The notes under the pieces are model-generated. The model did not search any database. It saw nothing but the letters and a program-made list of their open reading frames with translations, and was not told the DNA's origin. A program made the position numbers and the translations under genes. Shown here one piece after another: positions 39,964-48,511 of a stretch of DNA of 64,000 nt; the first letter of the stretch is position 1, and each line of letters opens with the position of its first letter. Source of the stretch: a virus; the IMG/VR virus record IMGVR_UViG_3300047445_000186, positions 193,829-257,828 of that record; one strand, given 5' to 3'.

Positions 39964-39969
39964 TATTTA
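39964..39969 (-). promoter_or_regulatory. T4-type late promoter
   Basis: Minus strand GCGTAAATACGGG, 24 nt upstream of the ATG at 39,939. Back-to-back with the rightward early promoter for 40,032. Confidence 0.7.
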
Positions 39970-39982
39970 CGCTGCCAGAACG

Positions 39983-40022
39983 AGGTTACGCGATGTACGA
40001 TTCACCATCGCATCACTAACCT
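39983..40022 (+). promoter_or_regulatory. Early promoter within two nested dyads
   Basis: -10 TACGAT at 39,996-40,001, inside CGATG/CATCG (39,991-39,995; 40,006-40,010), itself inside AGGTTA/TAACCT (39,983-39,988; 40,017-40,022). The ribosome binding site CTGGAG follows. A GTTAC occurs at 39,985-39,989. Confidence 0.55.
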
Positions 40023-40031
40023 GGAGACAAA

Positions 40032-40313
40032 ATGCGTTCTGGCAGTTTTGGTTACCGTGAAAATGGCGGCTCGAAGGTCACAAAGGCCTCGCTGCAAGAA
40101 GGAATCTTCTCGATGGATTTCATCAGCACGCTGCAGCACCAGCCGCTGGACATCGCGAAACAGGTCTGTCTCGAGCGAATCGACAATTCGACCGCCACGC
40201 CCGAGAACAAGATGAAGGCGCAACAAGCGGTCACGAAGGCAGCCAGCCTGAAGAATCTTCTCCTCACGACTTCGAACTTCAGCCTCGCGCATCAAGGCAT
40301 GAAAGTTCTGTAA
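40032..40313 (+). CDS. Hypothetical protein
   Basis: 93 residues, GGAG ribosome binding site. Helical and charged, with PLDIAKQVCLERIDNS and MKAQQAVTKAASLKNLL. Monocistronic between two promoters. No family recognised. Confidence 0.7.
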   Translation: MRSGSFGYRENGGSKVTKASLQEGIFSMDFISTLQHQPLDIAKQVCLERIDNSTATPENKMKAQQAVTKAASLKNLLLTTSNFSLAHQGMKVL

Positions 40314-40358
40314 CGGTTACCGACTCGTTACAGAGTCGGCCCAGGTTTGGTGTACAAT
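40308..40358 (+). promoter_or_regulatory. Early promoter: GTTAC dyad, N20, TACAAT, nested dyads
   Basis: CTGTAACG/CGTTACAG (40,308-40,315; 40,326-40,333) is a perfect 8-bp dyad; GTTACA is exactly 20 nt from the -10 TACAAT (40,353-40,358). The -10 also lies between CCAGGTTTG and CAAACCTGG, a perfect 9-bp dyad (40,341-40,349; 40,371-40,379) overlapping the ribosome binding site. Normal leader. Confidence 0.68.
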
Positions 40359-40386
40359 GCACCATCGCATCAAACCTGGAGCTTGA

Positions 40387-40611
40387 ATGCCGCGAACGCA
40401 AGACGAACTCTCGGCTGCTTTTGACCTCGTCAAGAACAGCACGCACTGGAAGAAGCCGATCAACGCACGTGTCGCCCTGACGGATGAGCAGGTCGACGCC
40501 GTGCACGAAGCCGTGATCCACTTCACTGGCTCGATCGCCACGATCACGAACCTCCCGAACGGCAAGCGCCACGTCCGCGCCGCCGGGTACTACGCCACGA
40601 TCGGAGCTTGA
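40387..40611 (+). CDS. Hypothetical protein
   Basis: 74 residues, leader CCTGGAGCTTGA gives a ribosome binding site. Helical with VDAVHEAVIHFTGSIATITN. First gene of a run ending at the Fpg-like gene. No family recognised. Confidence 0.7.
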   Translation: MPRTQDELSAAFDLVKNSTHWKKPINARVALTDEQVDAVHEAVIHFTGSIATITNLPNGKRHVRAAGYYATIGA

Positions 40612-40612
40612 C

Positions 40613-40900
40613 ATGCTGAAGTTCAAACTGGGCCAGCGCGTCGTCGCGACCCGCACGATCCACAAAGGCGCCGTTGGCACGATCGCGATGATCCCCTCCT
40701 CGCTGCGCGAAGGCAAACGCTGGGTGTACGTCCAGCGCGATGATCGCGTGTCGCCGACCTGGTTCTTCGAGGACGAGCTCGAGGCGACGACCGAGCGCGT
40801 TCAAGACCTTCGCGCTCGCCTTGCCGTGATGCAGAACGACCCCACGCACGCCTTGATGGCGACCACCATTTCCAAACTGATCGGAGAACCGAATGTCTGA
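40613..40900 (+). CDS. Hypothetical protein, SH3/KOW-like N-terminus
   Basis: 95 residues. LGQRVVATRTIHKGAVGTIA and WVYVQRDDRVSPTWFFEDEL resemble a small SH3-like or KOW barrel. Helical C-terminus. Overlaps the next gene by 8 nt. Function unknown. Confidence 0.66.
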   Translation: MLKFKLGQRVVATRTIHKGAVGTIAMIPSSLREGKRWVYVQRDDRVSPTWFFEDELEATTERVQDLRARLAVMQNDPTHALMATTISKLIGEPNV

Positions 40901-41189
40901 CTTCCACATCGACCTCGATTTCGTGCTCGAAGAAACGCGGAACAAGATGAACCGCGTGTGCGTCCAAGGCGAGCTGCGCGCGGAGCTGAAGAAGCGCGCG
41001 ATCACGAGCCGCGTTCTCCAGGAGAACGGCCCGGCCGGCGGGAACCCGCTCGTTCGTTTGTACGGCACGCGCCGCGCGCTCGAGACGTACGTTCGTGAAG
41101 AGTACTGCAAGGAAAACGGGGCCGAAGACGCCGAGTTCCACATCGGGTTCATCAAGCGAAACGAGGGTCGCAGCCATGGCCAAGTCTAA
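40893..41189 (+). CDS. Hypothetical basic protein
   Basis: 98 residues, basic middle (RAELKKRAITSRVLQEN). No family recognised. Overlaps neighbours by 8 and 14 nt. Confidence 0.66.
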   Translation: MSDFHIDLDFVLEETRNKMNRVCVQGELRAELKKRAITSRVLQENGPAGGNPLVRLYGTRRALETYVREEYCKENGAEDAEFHIGFIKRNEGRSHGQV

Positions 41190-41448
41190 GTTGCTCAGCA
41201 TCAACGACGTCTGGGACGCTCGTCGTGTCTCGAAGTACCTCGGGCCCATGCTGGTCGATCTCGAAGATTCGATTATGAAGACCCCGACGGGGCCGGCCCG
41301 CGACGTCCTGACCGAGGCGAACATCCTCGTGATGCAGGCCCAGGCGCTCCTTCACGCGTTCGATGGGCGATGCGTGAAGGAGCACTACCAGCGCACGCCA
41401 GAAGATTGGGCGGCCGAGCTCCCAAAGGACGGAGGGCATGATGCCTGA
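41176..41448 (+). CDS. Hypothetical protein
   Basis: 90 residues from MAKSKLLSINDVWDARRVSK. Helical, with a DVLTEANILVMQAQALLHAF amphipathic stretch. Overlaps the Fpg/Nei gene by 8 nt. No family recognised. Confidence 0.66.
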   Translation: MAKSKLLSINDVWDARRVSKYLGPMLVDLEDSIMKTPTGPARDVLTEANILVMQAQALLHAFDGRCVKEHYQRTPEDWAAELPKDGGHDA

Positions 41449-42304
41449 AGGACCTGAAGTGAAACGGATCGCGGCGGGCCTCGAGTCCCTCCAAGGGAAG
41501 ACGATCGCAAGCGGGCAAGTCGTGTCGGGCCGTTATCTGCGCGGCCAAGAGATCACGTTCGAGACGATCATCGGCGCGAAGGTCGAGCGCGTGATCTGCA
41601 AGGGGAAGCTGATCGCGTTTCACTTGAAGGGTGCCGAGGGGCCGCTGGCGATCTTGAGCACGATGGGGATGATGGGCCGTTGGATCGTCTTGACCGAGGC
41701 GAACAGCGACTTGGATGCGCACCGTCGTGTCGAGCTCACGTTCGATGACGGCACAATCGCCGCGTTCTTCGACCCTCGGAATTTCGGCACGTTCAAGATC
41801 GTGTCGTACGCCGAGATGAAGCGGAAAATGCAGGAGCTCGGCCCCGACATCCTCACGGCGCCAGGGCACTGGCATGCAATCGCCCTGCCCGAGTTCTACG
41901 AGCGCGTTCGCCGATTTGGCAAGGATCTCTCGCTTGCCGAAGGGCTTCTGGACCAACGAATCTGCTCTGGCTGTGGGAACTACATCAGGGCCGACGCGAT
42001 GTGGCTGGCGCGCTTCTCGCCCAAACGGCGCATGTCCGAGATGACTGACGCCGATCTGAAGCGGATCTGGATCGCGATGCATGAAATCGCGATCGCGGCG
42101 GCCGAGAACAAGGTCCCACCACTGCACATGGACGGCGAAGGGCATCACAGCGCTCTGATCCAGATCTCGAAAGAGATCAGCGCCGTCGGCGAATTCTTCA
42201 ACCTCGCTTATGGCCAGCCCGAAACTGCAAGTGGCGGTATGATCGAGTCTTACAAGGACTCGAATGGTCGCACGGTGTGGTGGTGCCCCAAGGAACAGAA
42301 ATGA
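41441..42304 (+). CDS. Fpg/Nei-type DNA glycosylase
   Basis: 287 residues from the second of two adjacent ATGs, giving the essential N-terminal MPEGPEVK (Pro2 nucleophile after Met removal, Glu3). KGKLIAFHL carries the conserved Lys, FFDPRNFGTF the Arg/Asn loop, LLDQRICSGCGNYIRADAMW the helix-two-turn-helix, and the C-terminus SNGRTVWWCPKEQ a degenerate zinc-finger end. Acts on oxidised bases by beta/delta elimination. Why a phage with modified cytosines needs it is unclear; it may tolerate or repair oxidised DNA. Confidence 0.88.
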   Translation: MPEGPEVKRIAAGLESLQGKTIASGQVVSGRYLRGQEITFETIIGAKVERVICKGKLIAFHLKGAEGPLAILSTMGMMGRWIVLTEANSDLDAHRRVELTFDDGTIAAFFDPRNFGTFKIVSYAEMKRKMQELGPDILTAPGHWHAIALPEFYERVRRFGKDLSLAEGLLDQRICSGCGNYIRADAMWLARFSPKRRMSEMTDADLKRIWIAMHEIAIAAAENKVPPLHMDGEGHHSALIQISKEISAVGEFFNLAYGQPETASGGMIESYKDSNGRTVWWCPKEQK

Positions 42305-42498
42305 AAATCGACAATCTCTCGAAAATCCTCGCAGTTATCACCGCTGCTGGCAAAGGTGAGCACACGATCTGCGCCGAGCATGACGCAATCTTCTTGTTGC
42401 CGTCAGATGAAATCGAAGAAGACAGCGTCGCTGGGAAACAGCTCATCGAGCTTGACTGTTTTTACGACGAAAGCTCGGGCTGGGCGGTCTTCGTATGA
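42301..42498 (+). CDS. Hypothetical small acidic protein
   Basis: 65 residues from MKIDNLSKILAVITAAGKGE; ATGA overlap on both sides. Acidic C-terminus. No family recognised. Confidence 0.68.
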   Translation: MKIDNLSKILAVITAAGKGEHTICAEHDAIFLLPSDEIEEDSVAGKQLIELDCFYDESSGWAVFV

Positions 42499-42764
42499 GC
42501 GTGTGGTTCGGCGGCTGTAGCAGCCCTCCAATGGAGGACCCGAATGAGTACGATGTCGTGCTCACCAAGATCACGGCTGAAGATCGATTCAAGGTCTGGT
42601 GGCGAGTGCGCTATCTCACGCTCCTCGATGGAGTGAGCGCGAAACGGCTGATCGACAATCTGCCGCAGACGTTGAAGACACACGTGACAGATTGGCGAGC
42701 TGAAAGCATTCGTCAAGAATTTGCCGAGGTTGGTGGGATAATCGAAGTGAAGCGATCAAAATGA
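42495..42764 (+). CDS. Ribosomal L7/L12 C-terminal-domain-like protein
   Basis: 89 residues. From about residue 20: DVVLTKITAEDRFKVWWRVR, LLDGVSAKRLIDNLPQTLKT, RAESIRQEFAEVGGIIEVK, matching the KVxVIKxVR, GLxxAKxLVxxxP and GAxVxVK of the bL12 C-terminal domain that recruits translation factors to the ribosome. The N-terminal dimerisation domain is missing. Possibly competes for or diverts elongation factors during infection. Confidence 0.62.
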   Translation: MSVWFGGCSSPPMEDPNEYDVVLTKITAEDRFKVWWRVRYLTLLDGVSAKRLIDNLPQTLKTHVTDWRAESIRQEFAEVGGIIEVKRSK

Positions 42765-43162
42765 AGAAGTGCAAACACATCACCGCGTGGACGGACTACC
42801 CTTTCGTCGAACTCGGCGATACTGCGGGTGAGCTCGCGCCGATTCGCCACGTGAACGTGATCTCATACGATGGTGACAAGTACGTCACGGTCTCGTTCGA
42901 AGATAACGGGTCGCATCTCGAAGTCAAGGCCGGGTACCTGTACCAGAAGGCCACTCGATACGGCGGCTCGAAGCAGATCAGCACGCTGAAACTCGCACGC
43001 ATGGGCGATGGCAAGGTCTATCGCCACCATGTTCGCTGGGAGCGCGAGTTCGCGAGACGTGAACGGCAGTTCATGCAACATTGCCGTGAAACGCCGTGGT
43101 GCGAAGATGACGTGCATCTCGTGACCGCAACCGACCCAATCGCCATCTACGAAGGAGCGTGA
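42761..43162 (+). CDS. Hypothetical protein
   Basis: 133 residues; ATGA overlap with the L12-like gene. Beta-rich first half and a C-terminal Arg/Glu/His helix (RWEREFARRERQFMQHCRET). No family recognised. Confidence 0.68.
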   Translation: MKKCKHITAWTDYPFVELGDTAGELAPIRHVNVISYDGDKYVTVSFEDNGSHLEVKAGYLYQKATRYGGSKQISTLKLARMGDGKVYRHHVRWEREFARRERQFMQHCRETPWCEDDVHLVTATDPIAIYEGA

Positions 43163-43422
43163 TGTTCTCACCAATAGAAAAAGAAATCTTCGCCAAAATC
43201 CTCAGCGAGGCAGAAGATGCAATGAGCAACAACGGGTGCAATGACTTCGAGGTCAAAGTCACACGAAAGAACAAAGCTGATCTGTTGGTCTTCATCAATG
43301 AGATGTGTCCGAACAGCGACGAGGAAGAGCGCCTGGTTGAACAGGTCGAAACCGGCACCGTGTACTTCGTCGACTGGTTGCTACTCGCGTACCTGAAGCA
43401 CAAGATTCTGAACACGAAATGA
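43162..43422 (+). CDS. Hypothetical acidic protein
   Basis: 86 residues from MFSPIEKEIFAKIL. GGAG ribosome binding site ends 4 nt before a GTG; the ATG at 43,162 has the better spacing. Helical, acidic. No family recognised. Confidence 0.68.
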   Translation: MFSPIEKEIFAKILSEAEDAMSNNGCNDFEVKVTRKNKADLLVFINEMCPNSDEEERLVEQVETGTVYFVDWLLLAYLKHKILNTK

Positions 43423-43631
43423 GCACTCCACGCTTTACAATCGAGGTCGAGTGGCAAGTGCTCGCGACCCAAAAGGCCGTGCTCGTTGTCACTGACCAGC
43501 AGGACATGCTGAATCAACTTGCTGCGCACGACGCGCAGATTCGCAGCACTGCGCTAGTGACCAAGGCGAAACGTGACAAGCACGGAAAGTACGAATTCCA
43601 TGAACTGAGCAAGGACTGGGACCTGCCATGA
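43419..43631 (+). CDS. Hypothetical small protein
   Basis: 70 residues; ATGA overlap at both ends. Strand-helix-strand layout (TIEVEWQVLATQKAVLVVTD). No family recognised. Confidence 0.66.
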   Translation: MSTPRFTIEVEWQVLATQKAVLVVTDQQDMLNQLAAHDAQIRSTALVTKAKRDKHGKYEFHELSKDWDLP

Positions 43632-43813
43632 GCCGCGGAACCGGCGTTCTGACGCTGAACACGATGTGGCCCGATGATTTCGGGAACGTGTACGTGCAGT
43701 ACATTCCTCTGTGTGTGGACGACTTCGGCAATCAGTGGGCGGAGCGCTGGGTTTTCGGCGACTGGTGGGGATCGCGTTATTACTTCTTTACAGGAGAGCC
43801 AGATGGAGATTGA
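43628..43813 (+). CDS. Hypothetical small protein
   Basis: 61 residues, Trp/Asp-rich (WVFGDWWGSRYYFFTGEPDG), overlapping the next gene by 11 nt. No family recognised. Confidence 0.64.
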   Translation: MSRGTGVLTLNTMWPDDFGNVYVQYIPLCVDDFGNQWAERWVFGDWWGSRYYFFTGEPDGD

Positions 43814-44264
43814 AGACTTCTACACGTACCTGTACAACGGTGCGGCGGCCGTAGTTGCTGACAAGACGGAGCACGTGCCGATGATGTTCGCCCTGCTTGA
43901 CTCAGGTGGAATCGCGGTCATACCGACTCCAGGCATGACGAAATCACAGATGGAATCGTTTCAAGAGTACCTTGTGCAGCAGCCGCCAATTCGAGCGGCT
44001 GCTCTGGTATTCGAAGCGTACGGAGTTCGCGTTCAACATCCTGAGGAGCTCCCTCGGAACACGAGCATCGCAAATCACCCAGGCAGATTCGAAGCGGTCG
44101 TGATCAGCATTCTCACGCATGGCCGTCAGGCATTCATTCAATGCGAGATCGATCGCACGAATGACACACTCGCGAAAGCACCGTTCAAGTGGATGAACGA
44201 GAAAGGTGGTGGTCCAGTCGGGGTTGGTCGCTTCATTCGAGGTTCAGGATTGAATGGCTCATGA
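43803..44264 (+). CDS. Hypothetical protein
   Basis: 153 residues from MEIEDFYTYLYNGAAAVVAD. Ends the operon before topoisomerase; contains PPIRAAALVFEAYGVRVQHP. No family recognised. Confidence 0.68.
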   Translation: MEIEDFYTYLYNGAAAVVADKTEHVPMMFALLDSGGIAVIPTPGMTKSQMESFQEYLVQQPPIRAAALVFEAYGVRVQHPEELPRNTSIANHPGRFEAVVISILTHGRQAFIQCEIDRTNDTLAKAPFKWMNEKGGGPVGVGRFIRGSGLNGS

Positions 44265-44271
44265 AGCACGA

Positions 44272-44277
44272 TAGAAT
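44272..44277 (+). promoter_or_regulatory. -10 TAGAAT
   Basis: GATAGAATAGC, 27 nt upstream of the topoisomerase large-subunit ATG, so a conventional leader is possible. Confidence 0.5.
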
Positions 44278-44304
44278 AGCGACTGAATTTCATCCGAAAG
44301 CTAC

Positions 44305-46209
44305 ATGACAAAACACATCGCACAAACGTACCAGGTGCTCGACGAGATCGAACACGTCCGTCGCAGAACGGGCATGTACGCAGGCAGCACCGAGCTGCAG
44401 ACCGCCAGTGAGTGGGTGTACGACCCGATCGAAAAGAAGATGGTCAAGCGGACTATCTCGTACATCCCAGCGCTGGTGAAGGTCTTCTCCGAAATTCTGG
44501 ACAACGCAATCGACGAGCATCGTCGCCAGCCCATGGATTCGATTCGCGTCGAGTTCGATCCAAGCGGCATGATCAGCGTTCAAGACTCTGGCCGAGGCAT
44601 TCCAGTCGAGATTCACCCGCAGACCGGGAAGTACGTCGCTGAGACGATCTTCTCGAACATGCGAGCTGGCTCGAACTTCAATGACAGCGAAGACCAACAA
44701 CTGATCGGCACGAACGGCGTCGGCTCGACCCTGACGAACATTCTGTCGAAGCACTTCCGCGTCGAATCTTGCGATGGCAAGAAGCTTCTCACGCAAGACT
44801 TCTATGACGGTCTGCGCGAGCGCACCGAGCCGAAGATCAAGCCTGACACGAAGAACCGCACGAAGATCTCATTCGTTCCTGACTACGAGTTCTTCAAGCT
44901 CCAAGGTCTCGATGGTGATCACGCGCTGAAGATGACGAAGAAGATCGTCGATGCAGCCGCATGTAATCCCGCTGTGAAGTTCTACGTGAACGGCGAGCGG
45001 ATCAACGTGCGCGACTTCGGCGATTACATCGGCCTGTACTCAGACGAGTACGTGTACGACGACACCGAAGACTGGAAAGTCGGGGTCTCGGCATCGGACG
45101 GTTTCGAGCAGATCTCGTTCGTGAACTCGGTCGAGACATACCAAGGCGGAACGCACGTGTTCTACGTGATGGACCAGATCACGGAAGCTGTCCGTGCATT
45201 CATCAAGAAGAAGCACAAGATCGAGGTGAAGCCAGCCGACATTCGGAATCACATGCGCGTTTACATCAGCGCGAACGTGAACCGTCCGAAGTTCTCCAGC
45301 CAGACGAAGGAGAACATGATCAGCCAGCCCGGCACTTACAAGACCACGTGGTCAGTGCCAGACAAGATGATCAACAAGCTCTTGAAGAGCCCAATCATTC
45401 AGTCCGTTCTGGATTGGGTCACGGCGAAGAGCAAGGCGGCCGAGCTCGCGGAACTGCGGAAAGCTGGTAAGGACATCGCGAAGGCGAATCCAAAGCGCGT
45501 TGACAAGTTCACTGATGCAGTCGAGAAGCGCGATCGCCACCTGTGCGAATGCTACTTCACCGAAGGCGACTCTGCTCGGAACTCGATTCAATCGGCTCGA
45601 GGGAAGAACAAACTGATCGGCTCGTTCTCGCTGCGTGGCAAGCCACTGAATGTGTACGACACCGAGACGAAGGAAATCCTGGCGCCCCGCAAGAACGGCG
45701 ACATGAGTGAATTCGCGAACGTGATGGTCGTCACAGGTTTGCAGTTCGGTGAAACGATCAATCACGTCAGCCAGCTCCGGTTCGGTAAGCTCGTTGTTCT
45801 GTCTGATCAGGACTTGGACGGCTTCCACGTGACCTCGCTGGTCCTGAGCTTCTTCGCGAAGTACTGGCCAGAACTGTTCAAGCTTGGCGTGATCTACCGG
45901 ATGAACACCCCGTTGTACATCGCGACCACGACCAAGGGCGATGTGTTCGAGTTCTTCACCGAAGAAGAGTACGAGACCTGGGCAGCCACGGCACCGAAGC
46001 ACAAGGCCGATTACTTCAAGGGTCTGGGTGGTTTCGATACCGAGACGTTCGAGCGCTTCCTCGAGAATCGCGAGCGTTATCTGACCCGCATCACTGCGCT
46101 CGAAGCCGCCGACTTGGCGAAATTCGAACTCGCGTTCTCGAACACTGAACAGGACGCTCGTAAAGAGTGGCTCCAAGACATTCGGTACTTCGAGCCAATC
46201 GGAGAATAA
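44305..46209 (+). CDS. Type II topoisomerase ATPase (large) subunit
   Basis: 634 residues, an intact GyrB/T4 gp39-gp60-type protein. GHKL ATPase: EILDNAIDEH (Bergerat Asn), VQDSGRGIPV, NGVGSTLTNI. TOPRIM: TEGDSARNS (E420) and LSDQDLDGFH (D501-D503-D505), ending with KYFKGLG-type ADYFKGLGGF. Unlike T4, where this subunit is split into gp39 and gp60, it is a single continuous gene. Works with the 46,856 gene to relieve supercoiling at replication forks. Confidence 0.94.
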   Translation: MTKHIAQTYQVLDEIEHVRRRTGMYAGSTELQTASEWVYDPIEKKMVKRTISYIPALVKVFSEILDNAIDEHRRQPMDSIRVEFDPSGMISVQDSGRGIPVEIHPQTGKYVAETIFSNMRAGSNFNDSEDQQLIGTNGVGSTLTNILSKHFRVESCDGKKLLTQDFYDGLRERTEPKIKPDTKNRTKISFVPDYEFFKLQGLDGDHALKMTKKIVDAAACNPAVKFYVNGERINVRDFGDYIGLYSDEYVYDDTEDWKVGVSASDGFEQISFVNSVETYQGGTHVFYVMDQITEAVRAFIKKKHKIEVKPADIRNHMRVYISANVNRPKFSSQTKENMISQPGTYKTTWSVPDKMINKLLKSPIIQSVLDWVTAKSKAAELAELRKAGKDIAKANPKRVDKFTDAVEKRDRHLCECYFTEGDSARNSIQSARGKNKLIGSFSLRGKPLNVYDTETKEILAPRKNGDMSEFANVMVVTGLQFGETINHVSQLRFGKLVVLSDQDLDGFHVTSLVLSFFAKYWPELFKLGVIYRMNTPLYIATTTKGDVFEFFTEEEYETWAATAPKHKADYFKGLGGFDTETFERFLENRERYLTRITALEAADLAKFELAFSNTEQDARKEWLQDIRYFEPIGE

Positions 46210-46210
46210 G

Positions 46211-46426
46211 ATGTTCATACACGGCAAGCGGTACTACACCGATGGGAAGACGACTGCGCAGTTGGAGCACATGCTTCAGCTCGCGAAAGACGAACTCGTT
46301 CATTACAGGATCGCTTGCCGGAACTATCCTCCTGGTCGCATGGAGCGGCATGGAACGCCGTTCATCATGCGGCTCGAAGCGAACATCAATGAAATCCAGA
46401 CTGCATTGAAGGACGATCACTCGTGA
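46211..46426 (+). CDS. Hypothetical small protein between topoisomerase genes
   Basis: 71 residues, GGAGAATAAG ribosome binding site. Helical with ALKDDHS end. Part of a four-gene run between the two topoisomerase subunits; no family recognised. Confidence 0.65.
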   Translation: MFIHGKRYYTDGKTTAQLEHMLQLAKDELVHYRIACRNYPPGRMERHGTPFIMRLEANINEIQTALKDDHS

Positions 46427-46668
46427 CAGCAGACCTCCCAGGAAATCCGTGGACGATCACGTACGTTGCTCGCCACCCGCGCACTGCAAGCGACGTCGAA
46501 AAGAAGTACGTCCAATTCGGCCGGCACGCGAACAACGCCGCGATCTTCAAGGAAGTTCGGCGTGATCTGGCCGAGATCCGTCTGTGGGACATCTATGATG
46601 GACACACGAACGAGGCACGTGAAGGCGCGAAGGCCGCACTCCGCCGAATTCTCGATCGGGAACCATGA
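46423..46668 (+). CDS. Hypothetical small protein (GTG start)
   Basis: 81 residues, GTG overlapping the upstream stop. Basic helix in the C-terminal half (NEAREGAKAALRRILDREP). No family recognised. Confidence 0.62.
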   Translation: MTADLPGNPWTITYVARHPRTASDVEKKYVQFGRHANNAAIFKEVRRDLAEIRLWDIYDGHTNEAREGAKAALRRILDREP

Positions 46669-46856
46669 TCGACGCTAAGACACTCGAGTTCATCAAGACA
46701 ACTCTGAACGAATCGCAGCAAGAGCATCACTATCTTCCGGGTCATCATGCGGCGAATGTGGAGCATTGCCGCCGGATCTTGAATCGCGAGATCAAGATCC
46801 AAAAGAACCTGAAATTGCTCGGGCAGACTGCAGAACAAGAACATAAAATTCAATAA
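46665..46856 (+). CDS. Hypothetical small helical protein
   Basis: 63 residues; ATGA overlap upstream, 1-nt overlap with the medium topoisomerase subunit. His-rich helix (HHYLPGHHAANVEHC). No family recognised. Confidence 0.62.
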   Translation: MIDAKTLEFIKTTLNESQQEHHYLPGHHAANVEHCRRILNREIKIQKNLKLLGQTAEQEHKIQ

Positions 46857-48232
46857 TGGCAAAAGAACTTCCGAACTACAAATTCACGATGGCGGCGTCA
46901 GCGCTTGAGCTGAGCGCGTCTCAGTTCATCGACGACAAGCTTCGCCTATATTCCGCGCACTCGAATATCCGTGGCATTCCATTCATTGGTGACGGCTTCA
47001 AGCAGTCCCATCGGAAAGCTCTATGGGGCATGATGCGCCGCGGCGAGAACGCCGACAAGGACACCGTCGAGCGTATCGCAGCAGCTGGTGCTTCAGCAAC
47101 CGATTACCACCACGGTGTCGGCTCGTTCGAAGGCACGATCGTTGGGATGGCGCAGGACTATGCGGGCTCGAACAATCTGCCGCTCTTCGAAGCGCATGGC
47201 CAGTTCGGCAATCGTCTGAACAAGCTCGCGTCTGCTTCGCGGTACATCAAGACGAAGTTCAGCCCGATCTTCCGTCAACTCTTCCGCAAGGAAGATGACC
47301 TGATCTTCGAGCACAACATGTCAAATGGCATGGCCGTCGAACCGAAGTACTTCACACCGATTCTGCCGCTCGTGCTGATCAACGGCGCCGAAGGCATGGG
47401 CACTGGTCACAGCACGTACATCTTGTCGTACAAACCCGACGACATTCGCGCCGCTGTCTTGAAGCTCCTCGATGGAAAGACCCTGAAGCCGAACGGCCTG
47501 CTCCCATGGTGGCGCGGTTTCAACGGCACGGTTTCTCGCGATCCAGTGTCTGGCCAGATCTCGATCGAAGGGAAGTACGAGCTGAAGGAAGGGCGATCGC
47601 CGACAATCACGATCACCGAGCTTCCGATTGGCGCGCAGTCCGATTCGTACGAAGCCGTTCTGCAGAAGCTCGAAGACAAGGGTGTGATCGTCTCGTACGA
47701 CAATCTGTCTGACAAGCGTGGCTTCGAGTTCATCGTGTCCATTCCCCGGATCGCGACAATGATGTCCGACGAGGAGATCAAGAAGACGTTCAAGCTCATT
47801 AGCCGTGAAACCGAGAACCTCACGGTCTGGGACGGTGATGGTGTCCTCACTCGGTACGAAACGGTTGAAGACCTCCTCACTGAGTGGACCGTATGGCGTG
47901 TCGAGCGGTACGAAGACCGTCGCCTTGCACTGATCAAGAAGATCGAGGCCGACATCACGTGGGCCAGCCTGAAGATCCGCTTCATTCGGTTCTACCTCGC
48001 GAACTACAAGTACTTCCGTGACACGGCGAACAAGGAGCTGAACGCTCGTCTGATCGCTGAAGGGTTTGATCGCCATGACGAGCTGCTTGCGATGCCGATG
48101 CGGAACCTCACGCACGACAAGATCAAGGAACTCGAGGCGGACGTCGAAGATCTGAAGCTGAAGTTGGCCAGTCTGCAGAAGGACAACGCGATCGAGATGT
48201 TCAAGCGCGAGCTGAAAGAACTGAAGCTGTGA
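46856..48232 (+). CDS. Type II topoisomerase DNA-cleavage (medium) subunit
   Basis: 458 residues, T4 gp52/GyrA-type breakage-reunion protein. HRKALWGMMRR at residues ~43-53, HHGVGSFEGTIVGMAQDYAG and GQFGNRLNKLASASRYIKTK with the active-site Tyr130, then EGMGTGHSTYI and the tower and coiled-coil parts. Forms the cleavage core with the 44,305 protein. Size matches T4 gp52 (~442). Confidence 0.94.
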   Translation: MAKELPNYKFTMAASALELSASQFIDDKLRLYSAHSNIRGIPFIGDGFKQSHRKALWGMMRRGENADKDTVERIAAAGASATDYHHGVGSFEGTIVGMAQDYAGSNNLPLFEAHGQFGNRLNKLASASRYIKTKFSPIFRQLFRKEDDLIFEHNMSNGMAVEPKYFTPILPLVLINGAEGMGTGHSTYILSYKPDDIRAAVLKLLDGKTLKPNGLLPWWRGFNGTVSRDPVSGQISIEGKYELKEGRSPTITITELPIGAQSDSYEAVLQKLEDKGVIVSYDNLSDKRGFEFIVSIPRIATMMSDEEIKKTFKLISRETENLTVWDGDGVLTRYETVEDLLTEWTVWRVERYEDRRLALIKKIEADITWASLKIRFIRFYLANYKYFRDTANKELNARLIAEGFDRHDELLAMPMRNLTHDKIKELEADVEDLKLKLASLQKDNAIEMFKRELKELKL

Positions 48233-48441
48233 TCTACTCCCGACCACAGGCGGCTCCCGCGTTCGCGCAAAAGGAGCTCGTGATCACGGACGATCGCACT
48301 GTCGATCCAGCGGTTCTGACTGTTGAGCTTGATGGGCAGCTCATCCTGGCGAAACCATCTGGTGATCCGTTCTCGATGTTCGATCTATTCTCGATCGTCG
48401 GGGCCCTTGGGCACGGGGTTGACTACTCCGAGATCCACTGA
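48229..48441 (+). CDS. Hypothetical small protein (GTG start)
   Basis: 70 residues, GTG overlapping the topoisomerase stop. Beta-rich (LTVELDGQLILAKPSGDPFS). Followed by a strong terminator. No family recognised. Confidence 0.6.
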   Translation: MIYSRPQAAPAFAQKELVITDDRTVDPAVLTVELDGQLILAKPSGDPFSMFDLFSIVGALGHGVDYSEIH

Positions 48442-48469
48442 CCAGAAACTGAAGTTCACTCTGAACTCA

Positions 48470-48501
48470 GGGCGGTAGAATGAAAGTTCTACCGCCCTTT
48501 T
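48470..48501 (+). terminator. Intrinsic terminator with embedded -10
   Basis: Perfect 11-bp stem GGGCGGTAGAA/TTCTACCGCCC with a TGAAAG loop, then TTTTGG. Its left arm and loop contain TAGAAT (48,476-48,481), which could be the -10 of the next gene: transcripts starting there would lack the left arm and escape termination. Confidence 0.85.
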
Positions 48502-48511
48502 GGTTTCTGAT

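Noticed and set aside
44305-48232. Split topoisomerase subunit as in T4 gp39/gp60
   Set aside because: The ATPase and TOPRIM domains are in one uninterrupted frame; the genes between subunits are unrelated small frames.
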